Source: CAZOHN01 sp964579325 (GTDB lineage: Bacteria; Pseudomonadota; Alphaproteobacteria; Rhodobacterales; Rhodobacteraceae). From it: a DNA stretch of 64,000 nucleotides. This document shows positions 1 through 9,568 of this stretch, one piece after another. Where the stretch lies: the NCBI GenBank assembly GCA_964579325.1, contig CAZOHN010000001.1, positions 62,001 through 126,000 on the forward strand, in the 5' to 3' direction. Positions within the stretch are counted from its first letter, which is position 1. Each line of letters starts with the position of its first letter. Below the pieces are notes generated by a model. The model made no database searches. It was given only the letters and a program-made list of their open reading frames with translations, and was not told the DNA's origin. A program made the position numbers and the translations under genes.

Positions 1-22
1 TCCGGCTCGAAGGTGCAGGACA

Positions 23-3000
23 ATGAGAGGTGCGAATGCCCAGCGCACTACTCCCGCAAGCACGGCACGGCTTGGCGTACTAGAGTTCGACGTCTCCATC
101 ACGGCGCATCGGACGACTGGCCCAATCGGTTCACCGGACCGACTTGCGCTCGCGCTCCGGCGTGAACTCGCGGGTACGGTCTGCGACGCCCTTGACCTGT
201 CGGCGTCGGCCGGCGAGGTCTACGCTGATCGGATCGAGGTGAACCTCGGCCGCTTTCCCGACCCGCCAGATTGGGACGACGTGCGTACCGCCCTTCGAGA
301 GGCGCTGGCGCAAGCCCTTGCTCCTTACCAGTTCGGGGCGGTGCTTGTCGCGACAGGGGCGGGGGGGGCAGAACCGCTTCCGTCAGCCAACGAAGCCGTT
401 CGACCCGATCGGGGCCGACCCGATGGCATTGAAGCGGGTGGCAGCGGGACTGCCGACGAGGCAGAACCTCGGGTCCTCACTGTGCGTGACGCCACATCTT
501 CCNNNNNNNNNNNNNNNNNNNNNNNNNNNNNNNNNNNNNNNNNNNNNNNNNNNNNNNNNNNNNNNNNNNNNNNNNNNNNNNNNNNNNNNNNNNNNNNNNN
601 NNCACCTTCGGCGCAACCCGGGCCTGTTCCGGCAGCCGGGGCAAGTGACCGTACCCCGCCGACGACATTGGCGGTGCCCGTGGAGGACCCCGAGGCACCG
701 GACCTTCTTGCCACCTCCTCCGTGCAGGGCAGTCACGCGCGCGGTCGAGGGCACGGATTTCGCGATGTCGGCGAAGTTCCCGCGCTTCCCGGGCAGGGGC
801 CGGCGACAGTGGATGGCGGTCAGCCCGAAGTCCCGAGGACGTTTCCTGCCGGTGTCACTTTTCGGGCGGCAACACCGGAAAATCATGCGATCACTCGACA
901 ACCCGGGCCGGATGGCTCGCTCCCGAACTTCGAGGGCCGCCTTCAGTCCGAGACCCGCCCTGCGGCAAGTCCCAGCGTGCCAGGTGCCGTGTCTGGTGGC
1001 CGGAATGAAGAAAGCTCAGGTGAAACAGAGACTGCTTCTGGCATCCAACCAGTTGCGGAGCCGTCGCTGGCGCTCGGCGGAGGGCCGGTACCGGAGGCGC
1101 TTGCCCGGTTGCTCCGCGCGCTCTTCTTGGCACCGTCTGCGGCGCGTCCTGCCCTTGCCTTGCGCATTGCCAGACTGCCACCGGGTCTGCAACGTCACGT
1201 CGACGCCGCGCTTTCAACCTTGCCGGCCGGTGCAGTGCCCTCGAGGTCGCTGCAGGCATTGTCCCGCGCGGTCCGGCAGACAGCGGCCAGCCGGGGTCTC
1301 ACAAAGGCGAGTTTCGCACCGTCCGCTCTACCAGTTCGTCGAAAGAGCAAGTCGAGCAGCGTTGCAAGCAAACGGCGGGGCGTCGCCGAAGACCTCTCCG
1401 CACGACTTGCGGCGCTCCGGCCGTCAGACCTCAATGCATTGCGGGGTCTTGCATGGCCGAAAGCAATGGGTCTGGCCCGATGGCAATCCGATCTAGCATC
1501 AGGTGCCGGTGCCCCTCCTCGGATCTCTGGTGCCGGGGTGGAGGAGATCGAGGGAGCTTTGACTGCTCTTTCTCGCGAAACCGGGATTCCTGCCCTGGAT
1601 CCGCGTCTCATCTCCCAAGTTGCCACAAGTCTTGCCGCAAGTCTTGTCGAAGGGACTGGAGCGTGGTCGGCAGGAGACCTTCCTCAGGACTCCGTAGCCC
1701 GACTTGCTGCTCTGCGCGGTGCCGGCGAAGGGCGCGCGCGGGCGCTTATCGCTCGGCTGGGAGATGGCGAGGTCGTGGCACTACTTGATCTTGCGGTCCG
1801 ACCGGGCACGCCGCTCCGCGAGGCCGTCGCAGCGCTTGGCCTGACCGCCGCGGAACCTCCCGCCGCGCGAAAAGCCGTTCTGGAGGCCCTTGTTACAGGC
1901 AAAGTGATCGACCTAGGGCTCGTGCGCACTGCCGCGCGCAGAGCGGATCCGGCGGTAAGCGCAGCCGAAATAGCGGCTTGGCTGACGCGCGTGGGTCTGG
2001 CGATCCGCAGCACGAGAGGGGGCCGGGACAGGCCCAGTGAAGCCGCTCAGGACATTGCCGAGGCCGGTCGCCTGTCTGGTGGAGCGGCGCGAGCGGCAAA
2101 TCCCACGCCCCAAAGGGAGGCCGACGGGAGCGAGGTTGGGGCAAACCGGGCCAAGCCATTGCCCGCGACCGGGTCCGGGACCGTCGGAGACAGATCCGCC
2201 GGCCTGATTCCGGAACCAAACGCAGTTGGTCAGCGGTCTGAAATCCTGCGGGAGGTCCCCTATGGCGAGGAGAGAGTGACAGGCTCGACCGGCGTAGCTC
2301 CGGACAGCCGCGGCAGACCCCAGGTCGCGCGCACTGACACATCGACGGCCAGCGCGACGCGTGCTTCGTCCAGTGCCTCCCCACCGACAACGGCTCCGAC
2401 CGAAGTGCCGTTCGTCTATGGCACACCTGTGGTGACTGCCGACATTGCCGGCAGGATCGAGGCGGTCCTTGGCGAGATCGGTCCGCCAGGGTTCGTGGCG
2501 GCGCTGGCAGTACTTTGCCCAGCCCTCGCGGATGTGCCGGCGGCCCGGACGATGGGCCAGGCGGGCATTGCCGCTCTCGCCCTCATGGCGGTCACGGCGA
2601 CGTCGATCCCCGGCTTGTCGGCCCCACTCGCGACGCTGTTGACGGCGCTTGAGCCCGATCCGGACAATCGCCGCGACCTGTTGCGCCGCCTCATCGCCCG
2701 CATGGGGTATGCCATCCAACTAGGTGACGGAAGTTCGCGCGCAGACCCGGCGACGCGTCACGCAGTTCAGGCGGCCCTTGCCGATGTGCTCGAGGCAGAA
2801 ATTGCGGTGGCGCTGGCGGGTCGGGCAGATACCGATGCACCAGACACTGACTACGCCGTTGACTCAGCCGAGGGAATCCAGCTCGGCGACCTCCAGGCTC
2901 TGGGCCCGAGGGCAGGATCCTCTGAAATGACCGTCACGGGAGGGTTCGCATGGAATGAACCCGGTCCTCTTCCGGAACATGGCGGCTCGGTCGCCGAAGC

Positions 3001-4117
3001 GTCAATGAGCACGACCGCTGCCCCGGTTGCGCATCGCGAAGTCGAGGTGGCGACCGGCAACGATGGCCCGGCAGGGAAACTCTCCAAGGACGGGTCTACG
3101 GGTCGAAGCCCCGGTGCTCCGGGCTCAAGCCCGGAAGGACCGGATGGACCGGCCGGATCGCGGAACGTTCCTCAGGTTCCTCCAGCAAACGGGCGCACAT
3201 CGGGCTCCGACGAATTGTCCGGTCATCTGGAAATGTCGGATGGCAGTGATGCCGACAGTCAGATTCCGGTCCAAGCGGCTCCCGGACAGGAGCGGGTTCC
3301 AGAGATGGGTGATCGTACCAGGTCGGCCCCGCCCCCCAGCGGCGGTTCGCCGGAGCAAGTGCGACCGAACCGGGCTGTTGACGGCGGAAAACCAGGAGGG
3401 CGGGAGGGCCCAGCGCTGGAACATCGGGCATCGGGCAAATGGCCCGACGGTCCCAGCGCTCGCGCACCCGGAGAGCCTTCGGACCACCGTCCCGCGGGAC
3501 AGATCCCGGCGCCCGCAGACTCATTCCGCCGTCAACCTGGGGCGCGCGACCGGGCGCTTGCGTCGCGTTCAGTGTGGCCCACGGCGCGGGCGGGGCTGGT
3601 CCTGTTCCATCCCTACCTTGCGGTCCTCTTCGACCGATTGGGTGTTGCGACCGAGACCCAGGCGCGCGCGCCTGGGCGGCCGCCGCGACGCATCCTGCCA
3701 GGACACCTGGCACGCGCCCATGCTGCACTGGCCGCGCTCGCCGTCCGCCCCACCCCGGACGCCCCCGACATGGCCCCGCTCTGCGCCCTCGAAAAGACCC
3801 TGCTCGGGCTCGATCCCGGGGCACCGTCGCCGGCCTCGGCACTGCTGTCTCCAGCCGAGATCGAGACTGTCGAAGGACTTCTGCGGGCGGTTGTCGCGAG
3901 CTGGGCAAAGCTCGGCCAGACATCCCCGGAAGGCCTTCGAACCACCTTCGTGCGCCGCGACGGACTGATCCGGCCCGGTCAGTCTGGCCCTGTGCTGACT
4001 GTCGCATCGGGGCCATTCGATATCCTGCTCGATGCACTGCCTTGGCCGATATCCCCTGTACGGCTCCCATGGATGGAGCAGCCACTGACCGTGCGCTGGA
4101 GGTCGAGCGATGACTGA
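23..4117 (+). CDS. Contractile injection system tape-measure protein, interrupted by an assembly gap
   Basis: This is the tape-measure protein of an extracellular contractile injection system (CIS_TMP family), which sets the length of the inner tube and sheath. The C-terminal ~170 residues hold the family's conserved blocks: GLVLFHPYLAVLFDRLG, then ALEKTLLGL, then LLRAVVASWAKLGQTSPEGL, and the end block LPWPISPVRLPWMEQPL. The N-terminus (residues ~15-110, with a DRIEVNLG motif) also fits the family. The middle is long, Pro/Gly/Ser-rich and low in complexity, so the protein (~1360 residues) is large for the family. A run of 100 N (503-602) lies inside, so true length and frame across it are unknown. 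The ATG overlaps the stop (TGA at 24-26) of a frame entering from the left, probably the previous eCIS gene. The 3' end overlaps the ATPase gene by 8 bases. Family assignment is strong from both ends and from the following ATPase. Confidence 0.87.
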   Translation: MRGANAQRTTPASTARLGVLEFDVSITAHRTTGPIGSPDRLALALRRELAGTVCDALDLSASAGEVYADRIEVNLGRFPDPPDWDDVRTALREALAQALAPYQFGAVLVATGAGGAEPLPSANEAVRPDRGRPDGIEAGGSGTADEAEPRVLTVRDATSSXXXXXXXXXXXXXXXXXXXXXXXXXXXXXXXXXXPSAQPGPVPAAGASDRTPPTTLAVPVEDPEAPDLLATSSVQGSHARGRGHGFRDVGEVPALPGQGPATVDGGQPEVPRTFPAGVTFRAATPENHAITRQPGPDGSLPNFEGRLQSETRPAASPSVPGAVSGGRNEESSGETETASGIQPVAEPSLALGGGPVPEALARLLRALFLAPSAARPALALRIARLPPGLQRHVDAALSTLPAGAVPSRSLQALSRAVRQTAASRGLTKASFAPSALPVRRKSKSSSVASKRRGVAEDLSARLAALRPSDLNALRGLAWPKAMGLARWQSDLASGAGAPPRISGAGVEEIEGALTALSRETGIPALDPRLISQVATSLAASLVEGTGAWSAGDLPQDSVARLAALRGAGEGRARALIARLGDGEVVALLDLAVRPGTPLREAVAALGLTAAEPPAARKAVLEALVTGKVIDLGLVRTAARRADPAVSAAEIAAWLTRVGLAIRSTRGGRDRPSEAAQDIAEAGRLSGGAARAANPTPQREADGSEVGANRAKPLPATGSGTVGDRSAGLIPEPNAVGQRSEILREVPYGEERVTGSTGVAPDSRGRPQVARTDTSTASATRASSSASPPTTAPTEVPFVYGTPVVTADIAGRIEAVLGEIGPPGFVAALAVLCPALADVPAARTMGQAGIAALALMAVTATSIPGLSAPLATLLTALEPDPDNRRDLLRRLIARMGYAIQLGDGSSRADPATRHAVQAALADVLEAEIAVALAGRADTDAPDTDYAVDSAEGIQLGDLQALGPRAGSSEMTVTGGFAWNEPGPLPEHGGSVAEASMSTTAAPVAHREVEVATGNDGPAGKLSKDGSTGRSPGAPGSSPEGPDGPAGSRNVPQVPPANGRTSGSDELSGHLEMSDGSDADSQIPVQAAPGQERVPEMGDRTRSAPPPSGGSPEQVRPNRAVDGGKPGGREGPALEHRASGKWPDGPSARAPGEPSDHRPAGQIPAPADSFRRQPGARDRALASRSVWPTARAGLVLFHPYLAVLFDRLGVATETQARAPGRPPRRILPGHLARAHAALAALAVRPTPDAPDMAPLCALEKTLLGLDPGAPSPASALLSPAEIETVEGLLRAVVASWAKLGQTSPEGLRTTFVRRDGLIRPGQSGPVLTVASGPFDILLDALPWPISPVRLPWMEQPLTVRWRSSDD
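503..602. other. Assembly gap (100 N)
   Basis: Exactly 100 N. This length is the usual placeholder for a gap of unknown size, so the length and reading frame of the surrounding tape-measure gene cannot be trusted across it. Confidence 0.97.
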
Positions 4118-5495
4118 AGCCCCCACAGTTGCGCCGGTCGGATTGCCCGCCGCGACGTGCCAGCCCGATCTCCATGCCGAGGCCATCAAGTGCGAGATGG
4201 CCTGGCTTTCGCGCTGTGTGGCGGGGCGCCTGACTGCCTTCTTCGAAGGCCGGGCCGACTTTGAACTCGAGTCGCCGCCCGACATCCCACCAGAAAGCGC
4301 GCTCGGCGTTCTCGTCGGCACCGCTCCCCTCGACCCGAGTGCGCGGCTCGTCCTGGCGCTTGCCCTTGCACCCGAGGTCGACCCGGCCGTGCTCGATCCG
4401 TTCTTCGTCCGGAATTCCGCGATTGATCGGCTGTTCTCGGAGTTCGGCGCGGCACGGACCGAGGCCGGACGGGCGGATGGTGCGGGATTCCTGCCCTCGG
4501 CCGAGACGGCCCTGTTCCTGATCGGCGGGGCGGACACCGGCCGGCGCATCTCGGCAATGGCGGTATTCCGACCCGATCACCCCCTGCGCCGCGTCGTCGG
4601 CCTGACGGCGGGCGGTGAGGGTTCCACTCTGCACGGCGGGCCACTTCTGGTGCCAGCGCACAGGATCATCGCGCTCTGCACAGGTCAGGCGCCGGCACCG
4701 GACTTTTCGGCCCGATTCCCGGCCCGGCGGATTTCCACCGGCATCGACTGGGACGACCTTATCCTGCCCGGCGACCTGCGCCAGCAACTCGGTCACATCG
4801 CAGCCTGGCTCGAAAATCGCCGGATAATTCTGGACGACTGGGGCCTGGCGGCGCGGATCGGGCCGGGCTTCAAGGCCCTGTTCTACGGGCCGCCCGGAAC
4901 CGGCAAGTCCCTCACCGCGGCGATGCTGGGCAAGCGGACAGGGCTCGACGTGTATCGGATCGACCTCGCGCAGGTCGTTTCGAAGTACATCGGCGAGACC
5001 GAGAAGAACCTCGGTCTCGTGTTCGACATGGCCGAGGAGCGCGACTGGATCCTGTTCTTCGACGAGGCGGACGCTCTGTTCGGATCGCGGGCATCCGGTG
5101 CGTCGACGGCAAACGACCGCTTTGCCAACCAGGAGGTCGCCTACCTTCTCCAGCGGATCGAGGATTGTTCGTCGCTCGTGATCCTCGCCACCAACCTGAA
5201 GAACAACATCGACGACGCGTTCTTTCGCCGGTTCCAGCTGGCGCTGGGCTTCACCCGGCCCGACGCCGATCTGCGGCGGCAGCTCTGGACCTCGATTCTC
5301 GGCCGCGTGCCGCTTGCGCCTGATGTCGATGTCGATCGGCTTGCCCGCGAGCATCCGCTGGTCGGTGGGGCGATCATCAACATCGTGCGCCATGCGACCA
5401 TTTCTGCGCTGCGGCGAGGGTCCCGGGAAGTCTCGGCGGAAGACATACGGCAAGGTATCGCCGGCGAGATGCGCAAGGAGGGGCGGACAGCATGA
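4110..5495 (+). CDS. AAA+ ATPase of the contractile injection system (Afp15-like)
   Basis: A 461-residue AAA+ ATPase of the kind found after the tape-measure gene in eCIS operons (Afp15/Pvc15). In those systems the ATPase is needed for assembly and stability of the particle. Residues 1-240 form a poorly conserved N-terminal domain. The AAA module follows: Walker A GPPGTGKS at 260-267, Walker B LFFDEADALFG at about 315-325, sensor-1 region VILATNLKNN, and paired arginines in FFRRFQ that fit an arginine-finger region. Its ATG lies 8 bases inside the tape-measure gene, and its stop overlaps the next ATG by 4 bases, so translation of the three genes is probably coupled. The ATPase class is certain; the eCIS role rests on the neighbour. 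Confidence 0.9.
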   Translation: MTEAPTVAPVGLPAATCQPDLHAEAIKCEMAWLSRCVAGRLTAFFEGRADFELESPPDIPPESALGVLVGTAPLDPSARLVLALALAPEVDPAVLDPFFVRNSAIDRLFSEFGAARTEAGRADGAGFLPSAETALFLIGGADTGRRISAMAVFRPDHPLRRVVGLTAGGEGSTLHGGPLLVPAHRIIALCTGQAPAPDFSARFPARRISTGIDWDDLILPGDLRQQLGHIAAWLENRRIILDDWGLAARIGPGFKALFYGPPGTGKSLTAAMLGKRTGLDVYRIDLAQVVSKYIGETEKNLGLVFDMAEERDWILFFDEADALFGSRASGASTANDRFANQEVAYLLQRIEDCSSLVILATNLKNNIDDAFFRRFQLALGFTRPDADLRRQLWTSILGRVPLAPDVDVDRLAREHPLVGGAIINIVRHATISALRRGSREVSAEDIRQGIAGEMRKEGRTA

Positions 5496-8400
5496 ACTGC
5501 AGGGACCGACTCCGCGCGGCCGCGTTCTCGCTTTGCCTCGGGGTCTTCCCGGGAGGATCGGCGGTTGCCGCCTGCGCTGACCTCCTGTCTGTCGGTCTGA
5601 GCCCTCCAGCTCCGCCGTCGACCATCCAGGCAGGCCTGCGCGCGGCGCTGTCGGATCTCAGCCCGAGCCTTGCAGACGGTCAGATCGGAGCCTACACCCG
5701 CTCGGCGCTGTCGCGGCTGTGCAGCATGGTCCCACTGCCAGCCGGCGAGGACGAGGTCGCGGGTACGTTGGTCAACGCGGCCGAGTATGGACAGTTGTCG
5801 GCGGCGTTGCCCGGCTGGCCGGGTATCGTGCGGTCTGAGGCGGTGTCGGCCCGTCTGCTGCCCGGCAGTGACGGGCGACCCAACCCTCTCGCACTGCGTC
5901 TGGCCGGGCCCGCGGTGTTGTCGGCGCAGGCTCTCGCCTCCGACGCCGGCGCTGCCGGTTGTACGGGGGAGCCGCCGCAGGGGCTCGGCGAAGTTGCGGA
6001 AGCGGGGCGGTCGGCCTTGATCGCGGCGGCACCGGTCCTGCGTGAAGACATGCTCCTCTGCGCAGCGTTCGGTGGCCCTCGGATGCTGCCTGCCGCGCTT
6101 GAAAGTCTCGGCCGCATCGAAGCAGCGCTTCCCGGCGCGCTGACCCAGCTTGCTGCGGCAGACTTCGCCTTCTGGCTCGCCGAAGATCGCGAGACGCGAC
6201 CCTTGCGGCTGGTGGGTAGCGACGCCGCAGTCGTCGCGCTTTTGGCCGAGTATCGCGGCGAGAACCGCGCCGCCGCGCCGCGCGACTACTCCGCGATCTT
6301 TCGACAGCTTCCGCGCTCCTGCGCCCCAATCGAGACACCTCGGTCTACCGATTATGCCTCCTTTCCCCCGGAGTCCCTTGCCCAAACGCTCGCGCCTGTC
6401 GATGTTCCCGGGCTTCTGGCCCCGCTCGACGGGCAACGCTTTGCGACGTCGGACGACCTGTTGGCGGCTATACAGGCGGCGCTGGCCGGGCAGGTCGGTC
6501 AATGTGCGCTCGACCAGATCCGGCAAGCAGTTGAAAGTCCCGACGACCTTGGCCTGACCTTCGCCCTGAACGCCGATGCGACGAACAACCTCGCGCTTGA
6601 CCCAAGCTTCGCAGACAGCGTGCCCGCCGTAGAGCCCCTGATCGGGCTGTCGGCACGTAGCCGGCCCGCTCTCCTTGCCGGAGTGCGCGCGGCGATCGCG
6701 AAGGCCGCCGAAACGCGACTCGCGGCGCAGGTAGAGCTCGCAGCCGCCACGCTGGCCGCAGCGGCCGAGCCGGAAAACCTTCCATTCGACACCCGTCCCG
6801 CCGATGTGCCCGAGTTCGAGGAAGTTCCCTTGCCGCCAACCTTCGGTGTGACCGACAACACTATCAGCGCTGTGCAGGCAGTTGTCACCGATCCGGACCT
6901 GCTCGGCGCGATAACGGGGGCCGACTTCCTGCCGGCCAGCAATACCGAGGTTCTGAAGGGCGATGTCCGCCGTCTCCTTGCGCCGATCGCCGCCGGAAAG
7001 GTGGATGCGATCGTGACACGCGACTTGGCCCGGATCCAGGCCACGGTCGAGCAGAGCTGGAGCCTGACCGGCGACCTTTCTGCCGCCATTGCGGCCGCGC
7101 CTGGCGTGGGTGCCGCCGAAAGCCGCGACGTCGGGCCAGAGGTTGCCACGGCGATGGAGGTGCTCGCCGGACTCGAGTATCCCAATGGCCGGTTGTTCCT
7201 GCGCGCCCTGGAGACCGTTTCGCCGCCACCGTCTGCTGCTTTGGCTGCGGACGCAGCCCGCGCATCGTTGACGATGGCGCCGGATGCCGACCGGCTCCGG
7301 AGCTTTCGAGAGTTGGCCGAGCCTGATTGTGGCTGCGTGTCTGCGCGTTGGGATTTCACCGAGACCTATGCCTTCTATCCTTACTGGCTGGCCCCGCCAT
7401 CGGAAGAGTCAGAGAGACAAGGCGCTGGCGGACTGGAAGTATCCGCCGATGCCTCGGGAGAACAAGCTCCTCCGCTGCGCCAGGTCGACTTCGGAAAGAT
7501 CAACAGCCTGGCCTTCTACGGCCCCGAGTTTCGCCGCGAGGAAAAGCCGCAGCCGGGTTCTGCGGCCTCCGTACAGCTCTTCCACGGCGACCAGTGGATC
7601 CACGGGCGACGCGACTTCATCGAGGCCGCGCATCGACACCGCGCGTCGGCGGACGTGGCCTTCAACGTTTCAGGATGGTCCGGCTGGACGGATGCCGAAA
7701 TCGAGGCCGTCGCTGCGCGGATGGCTGAACTGACGGCTCCCCACGATCGCTTCGACGACTGGAGCACGACGGAACTTGCCCGCGGGATTCCCACCATTTT
7801 CGATCGACCGCAGGCTGACGGGATCACGATAGTAGCGGATTGCTATCAGGGAACGGCAATATCCGATGACCCGGATTGCCTCATCGAAGGCGGGGTTCTG
7901 CCGGTCGGACGGCTCGTGACGCTCGTCAAGGCCGTGTCCGAGCTTGTCGCCCCGCGCGGGCAGATCGTGAACCTGGCACTGGATGTGCCACTTGTCGGCG
8001 GACCGGCCCGGGAGCCGCTCTTTGACGAGATCAAGGACCTGATCATCTCGCCCGATGACACCGACCCTGCGCTTGCCTACCTGCTCGTCTTTCTCGAACG
8101 ACCGACGAGTGACGCCAAGAAGCTCCTCAGAGGCCGCCTCGAGCATGGCGACTACAGGGGCGTTGATCGGACCGACGTTCTGAGGCGCATTCTTCCGGTC
8201 TTGCCGCCATCTGGCCACCGCTTGGTGCGCGACGCGGTAAGCGGGTCGCCTGCAAGCGCAGCATTCGGGGTGGAGTACGGGCAGTTCGTGGATGACCTCG
8301 TCTACTTTCAGGACAATTTCGCCGGCCTCGCGTTCTGGCCGGCTCCCGACCCCCTTGGGGAAGAGACACCCGAGATCGAGCGGCGCCTCGCCATCGAATG

Positions 8401-8755
8401 GTTCTACGATCCCTTGCCGGTGGTGCTCGATCCGGTGCAAGCCCGCGCGGACGAGATCTGTACCTTCGTCTGTCCGAACAGGGCCTGGTTTGCCGGAACC
8501 GCCTGGCTCGTCGCCCTCGCAACCGGAGCGCTGGTGGCCCGGTCATTCTATTCCGGACTCGCCGACAAGATCGCCTTCCGGCTTGGCTTTGCCTGGATCG
8601 GCATCATTGCCCTGTTCGGCATCATCGCAACCATGTCGCTGTGCGACCATGCGGCCTTCTGGCCCGACGTTGCGGCCATCGCTCTGGGTCTGGCCCTGGC
8701 GCTGGTTCTTGCATTGTCGGCGTATCAACGTGCTCAGAACGGGCCGATGCCCTAA
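5492..8755 (+). CDS. Exported multidomain membrane protein with GH18-like barrel, eCIS-linked, unknown function
   Basis: A 1087-residue protein I cannot assign to a named family. It starts with a signal peptide (residues ~1-26; SAVAAC could also be read as a lipobox). Residues ~35-75 resemble a peptidoglycan-binding domain, with the pattern LADGQIGAYTRSAL. A long Ala-rich helical stretch follows. From residue 612 (DCGC, then FYPYW) to about 870 the pattern resembles a GH18 TIM barrel: INSLAFYGPEF, then DGITIVAD at 776-783, then NLALDVPL. At the DGxDxDxE catalytic position the key acids are mostly missing (Thr, Val, Asp), so it is probably not an active chitinase. Three hydrophobic helices (~999-1018, 1030-1050, 1058-1078) end the protein. 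The 4-base ATGA overlap with the ATPase gene ties it to the injection system. A role as envelope anchor is inference. Confidence 0.72.
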   Translation: MNCRDRLRAAAFSLCLGVFPGGSAVAACADLLSVGLSPPAPPSTIQAGLRAALSDLSPSLADGQIGAYTRSALSRLCSMVPLPAGEDEVAGTLVNAAEYGQLSAALPGWPGIVRSEAVSARLLPGSDGRPNPLALRLAGPAVLSAQALASDAGAAGCTGEPPQGLGEVAEAGRSALIAAAPVLREDMLLCAAFGGPRMLPAALESLGRIEAALPGALTQLAAADFAFWLAEDRETRPLRLVGSDAAVVALLAEYRGENRAAAPRDYSAIFRQLPRSCAPIETPRSTDYASFPPESLAQTLAPVDVPGLLAPLDGQRFATSDDLLAAIQAALAGQVGQCALDQIRQAVESPDDLGLTFALNADATNNLALDPSFADSVPAVEPLIGLSARSRPALLAGVRAAIAKAAETRLAAQVELAAATLAAAAEPENLPFDTRPADVPEFEEVPLPPTFGVTDNTISAVQAVVTDPDLLGAITGADFLPASNTEVLKGDVRRLLAPIAAGKVDAIVTRDLARIQATVEQSWSLTGDLSAAIAAAPGVGAAESRDVGPEVATAMEVLAGLEYPNGRLFLRALETVSPPPSAALAADAARASLTMAPDADRLRSFRELAEPDCGCVSARWDFTETYAFYPYWLAPPSEESERQGAGGLEVSADASGEQAPPLRQVDFGKINSLAFYGPEFRREEKPQPGSAASVQLFHGDQWIHGRRDFIEAAHRHRASADVAFNVSGWSGWTDAEIEAVAARMAELTAPHDRFDDWSTTELARGIPTIFDRPQADGITIVADCYQGTAISDDPDCLIEGGVLPVGRLVTLVKAVSELVAPRGQIVNLALDVPLVGGPAREPLFDEIKDLIISPDDTDPALAYLLVFLERPTSDAKKLLRGRLEHGDYRGVDRTDVLRRILPVLPPSGHRLVRDAVSGSPASAAFGVEYGQFVDDLVYFQDNFAGLAFWPAPDPLGEETPEIERRLAIEWFYDPLPVVLDPVQARADEICTFVCPNRAWFAGTAWLVALATGALVARSFYSGLADKIAFRLGFAWIGIIALFGIIATMSLCDHAAFWPDVAAIALGLALALVLALSAYQRAQNGPMP

Positions 8756-8817
8756 CCACGTGCGGCCTCGTCCCCGAATGCGCCCCGGATGTCGTTGCCG
8801 AACACCCAAACCGGACG

Positions 8818-9564
8818 TCAACGGTAGCTTGAGACCAGCGCTGCCGCGATAAGGCTCCAGCCGTCAGCCACGACGAAGAAGGCGAGCTTGAAGGGAAGCG
8901 ACACCACGGCCGGCGGAACCATCATCATGCCCATCGACATGAGGATCGCGGCAACGACCAGGTCGATAATCAGGAACGGCAGGAAGATCAGGAAGCCGAT
9001 CTCGAAGGCGCGCTCCACCTCGCTGAGAAGGAAGGAAGGGACCAGCAGCGCCAGCGGCGCATCCGGGCCCGGGTCGGGCAGGGCGATGTTCGCCTCGGTC
9101 CGCAGGGCGGCGAGGTCGGCGAAGGTTGAGGGGTCGACGCGCGACGCCATGAAGAGTCGGAACGGCTGAAGTGTCGCGGTCAGCGCGACATCGGCCTCAA
9201 CGGTACCCTCGGCCAGAGGCTTGATCCCTAGCTCCCAGGCCTCAAGGAAGACGGGCTCCATCACGAAGTAGGTCAGGAACAGCGCGAGGCTCACGATCAG
9301 CATGTTCGGCGGCGACTGCTGCAGGCCGATCGCAAGGCGGAGGATCGAGAGCACGGTGACGAGAAACGGAAAGCAGGTCACCATGATGGCAAGGCCAGGC
9401 ACGAGGCTGAGCACGGTCACGAGGACCAGGAGCTGGATCGACCACTCTGCCAGCGAACCGCCTTCTCCGAGAGAAAGGGTCAATTCCTGTGCCGCGGCCA
9501 TGCCGCCCGTGAGCAGCAGAGTGAACGCCGCGGCTCCGACAACCAGAACGGACCGATCCAGCAT
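8818..9564 (-). CDS. fliP: Flagellar export apparatus protein FliP
   Basis: A 248-residue FliP, core of the FliPQR export gate in the flagellar type III apparatus at the inner membrane. It has a cleavable-type signal sequence, a hydrophobic block with LVTVLSILRLAIGLQQSPPN, a periplasmic loop and two more C-terminal hydrophobic helices (IGFLIFLPFLIIDLVVAAIL). The ATG at 9564 is preferred because it lies 2 bases beyond the fliN stop; an in-frame start at 9594 would run into fliN. It is the last gene of the leftward fliF-fliH-fliN-fliP operon. No fliO was found, as is usual in this order. Confidence 0.96.
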   Translation of the reverse strand: MLDRSVLVVGAAAFTLLLTGGMAAAQELTLSLGEGGSLAEWSIQLLVLVTVLSLVPGLAIMVTCFPFLVTVLSILRLAIGLQQSPPNMLIVSLALFLTYFVMEPVFLEAWELGIKPLAEGTVEADVALTATLQPFRLFMASRVDPSTFADLAALRTEANIALPDPGPDAPLALLVPSFLLSEVERAFEIGFLIFLPFLIIDLVVAAILMSMGMMMVPPAVVSLPFKLAFFVVADGWSLIAAALVSSYR

Positions 9565-9568
9565 TGTC

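Noticed and set aside
503..602. N block as a biological repeat
   Set aside because: It is an assembly placeholder of exactly 100 bases.
3096..5453. A 785-codon open frame on the minus strand opposite the tape-measure and ATPase genes
   Set aside because: It is antisense to two well-supported genes, has Arg/Gly/Pro-rich composition and no recognisable motifs: a shadow frame common in GC-rich DNA.
8756..8817. Terminator between the eCIS operon and fliP
   Set aside because: No stem of useful length with a T-run was seen on either strand.
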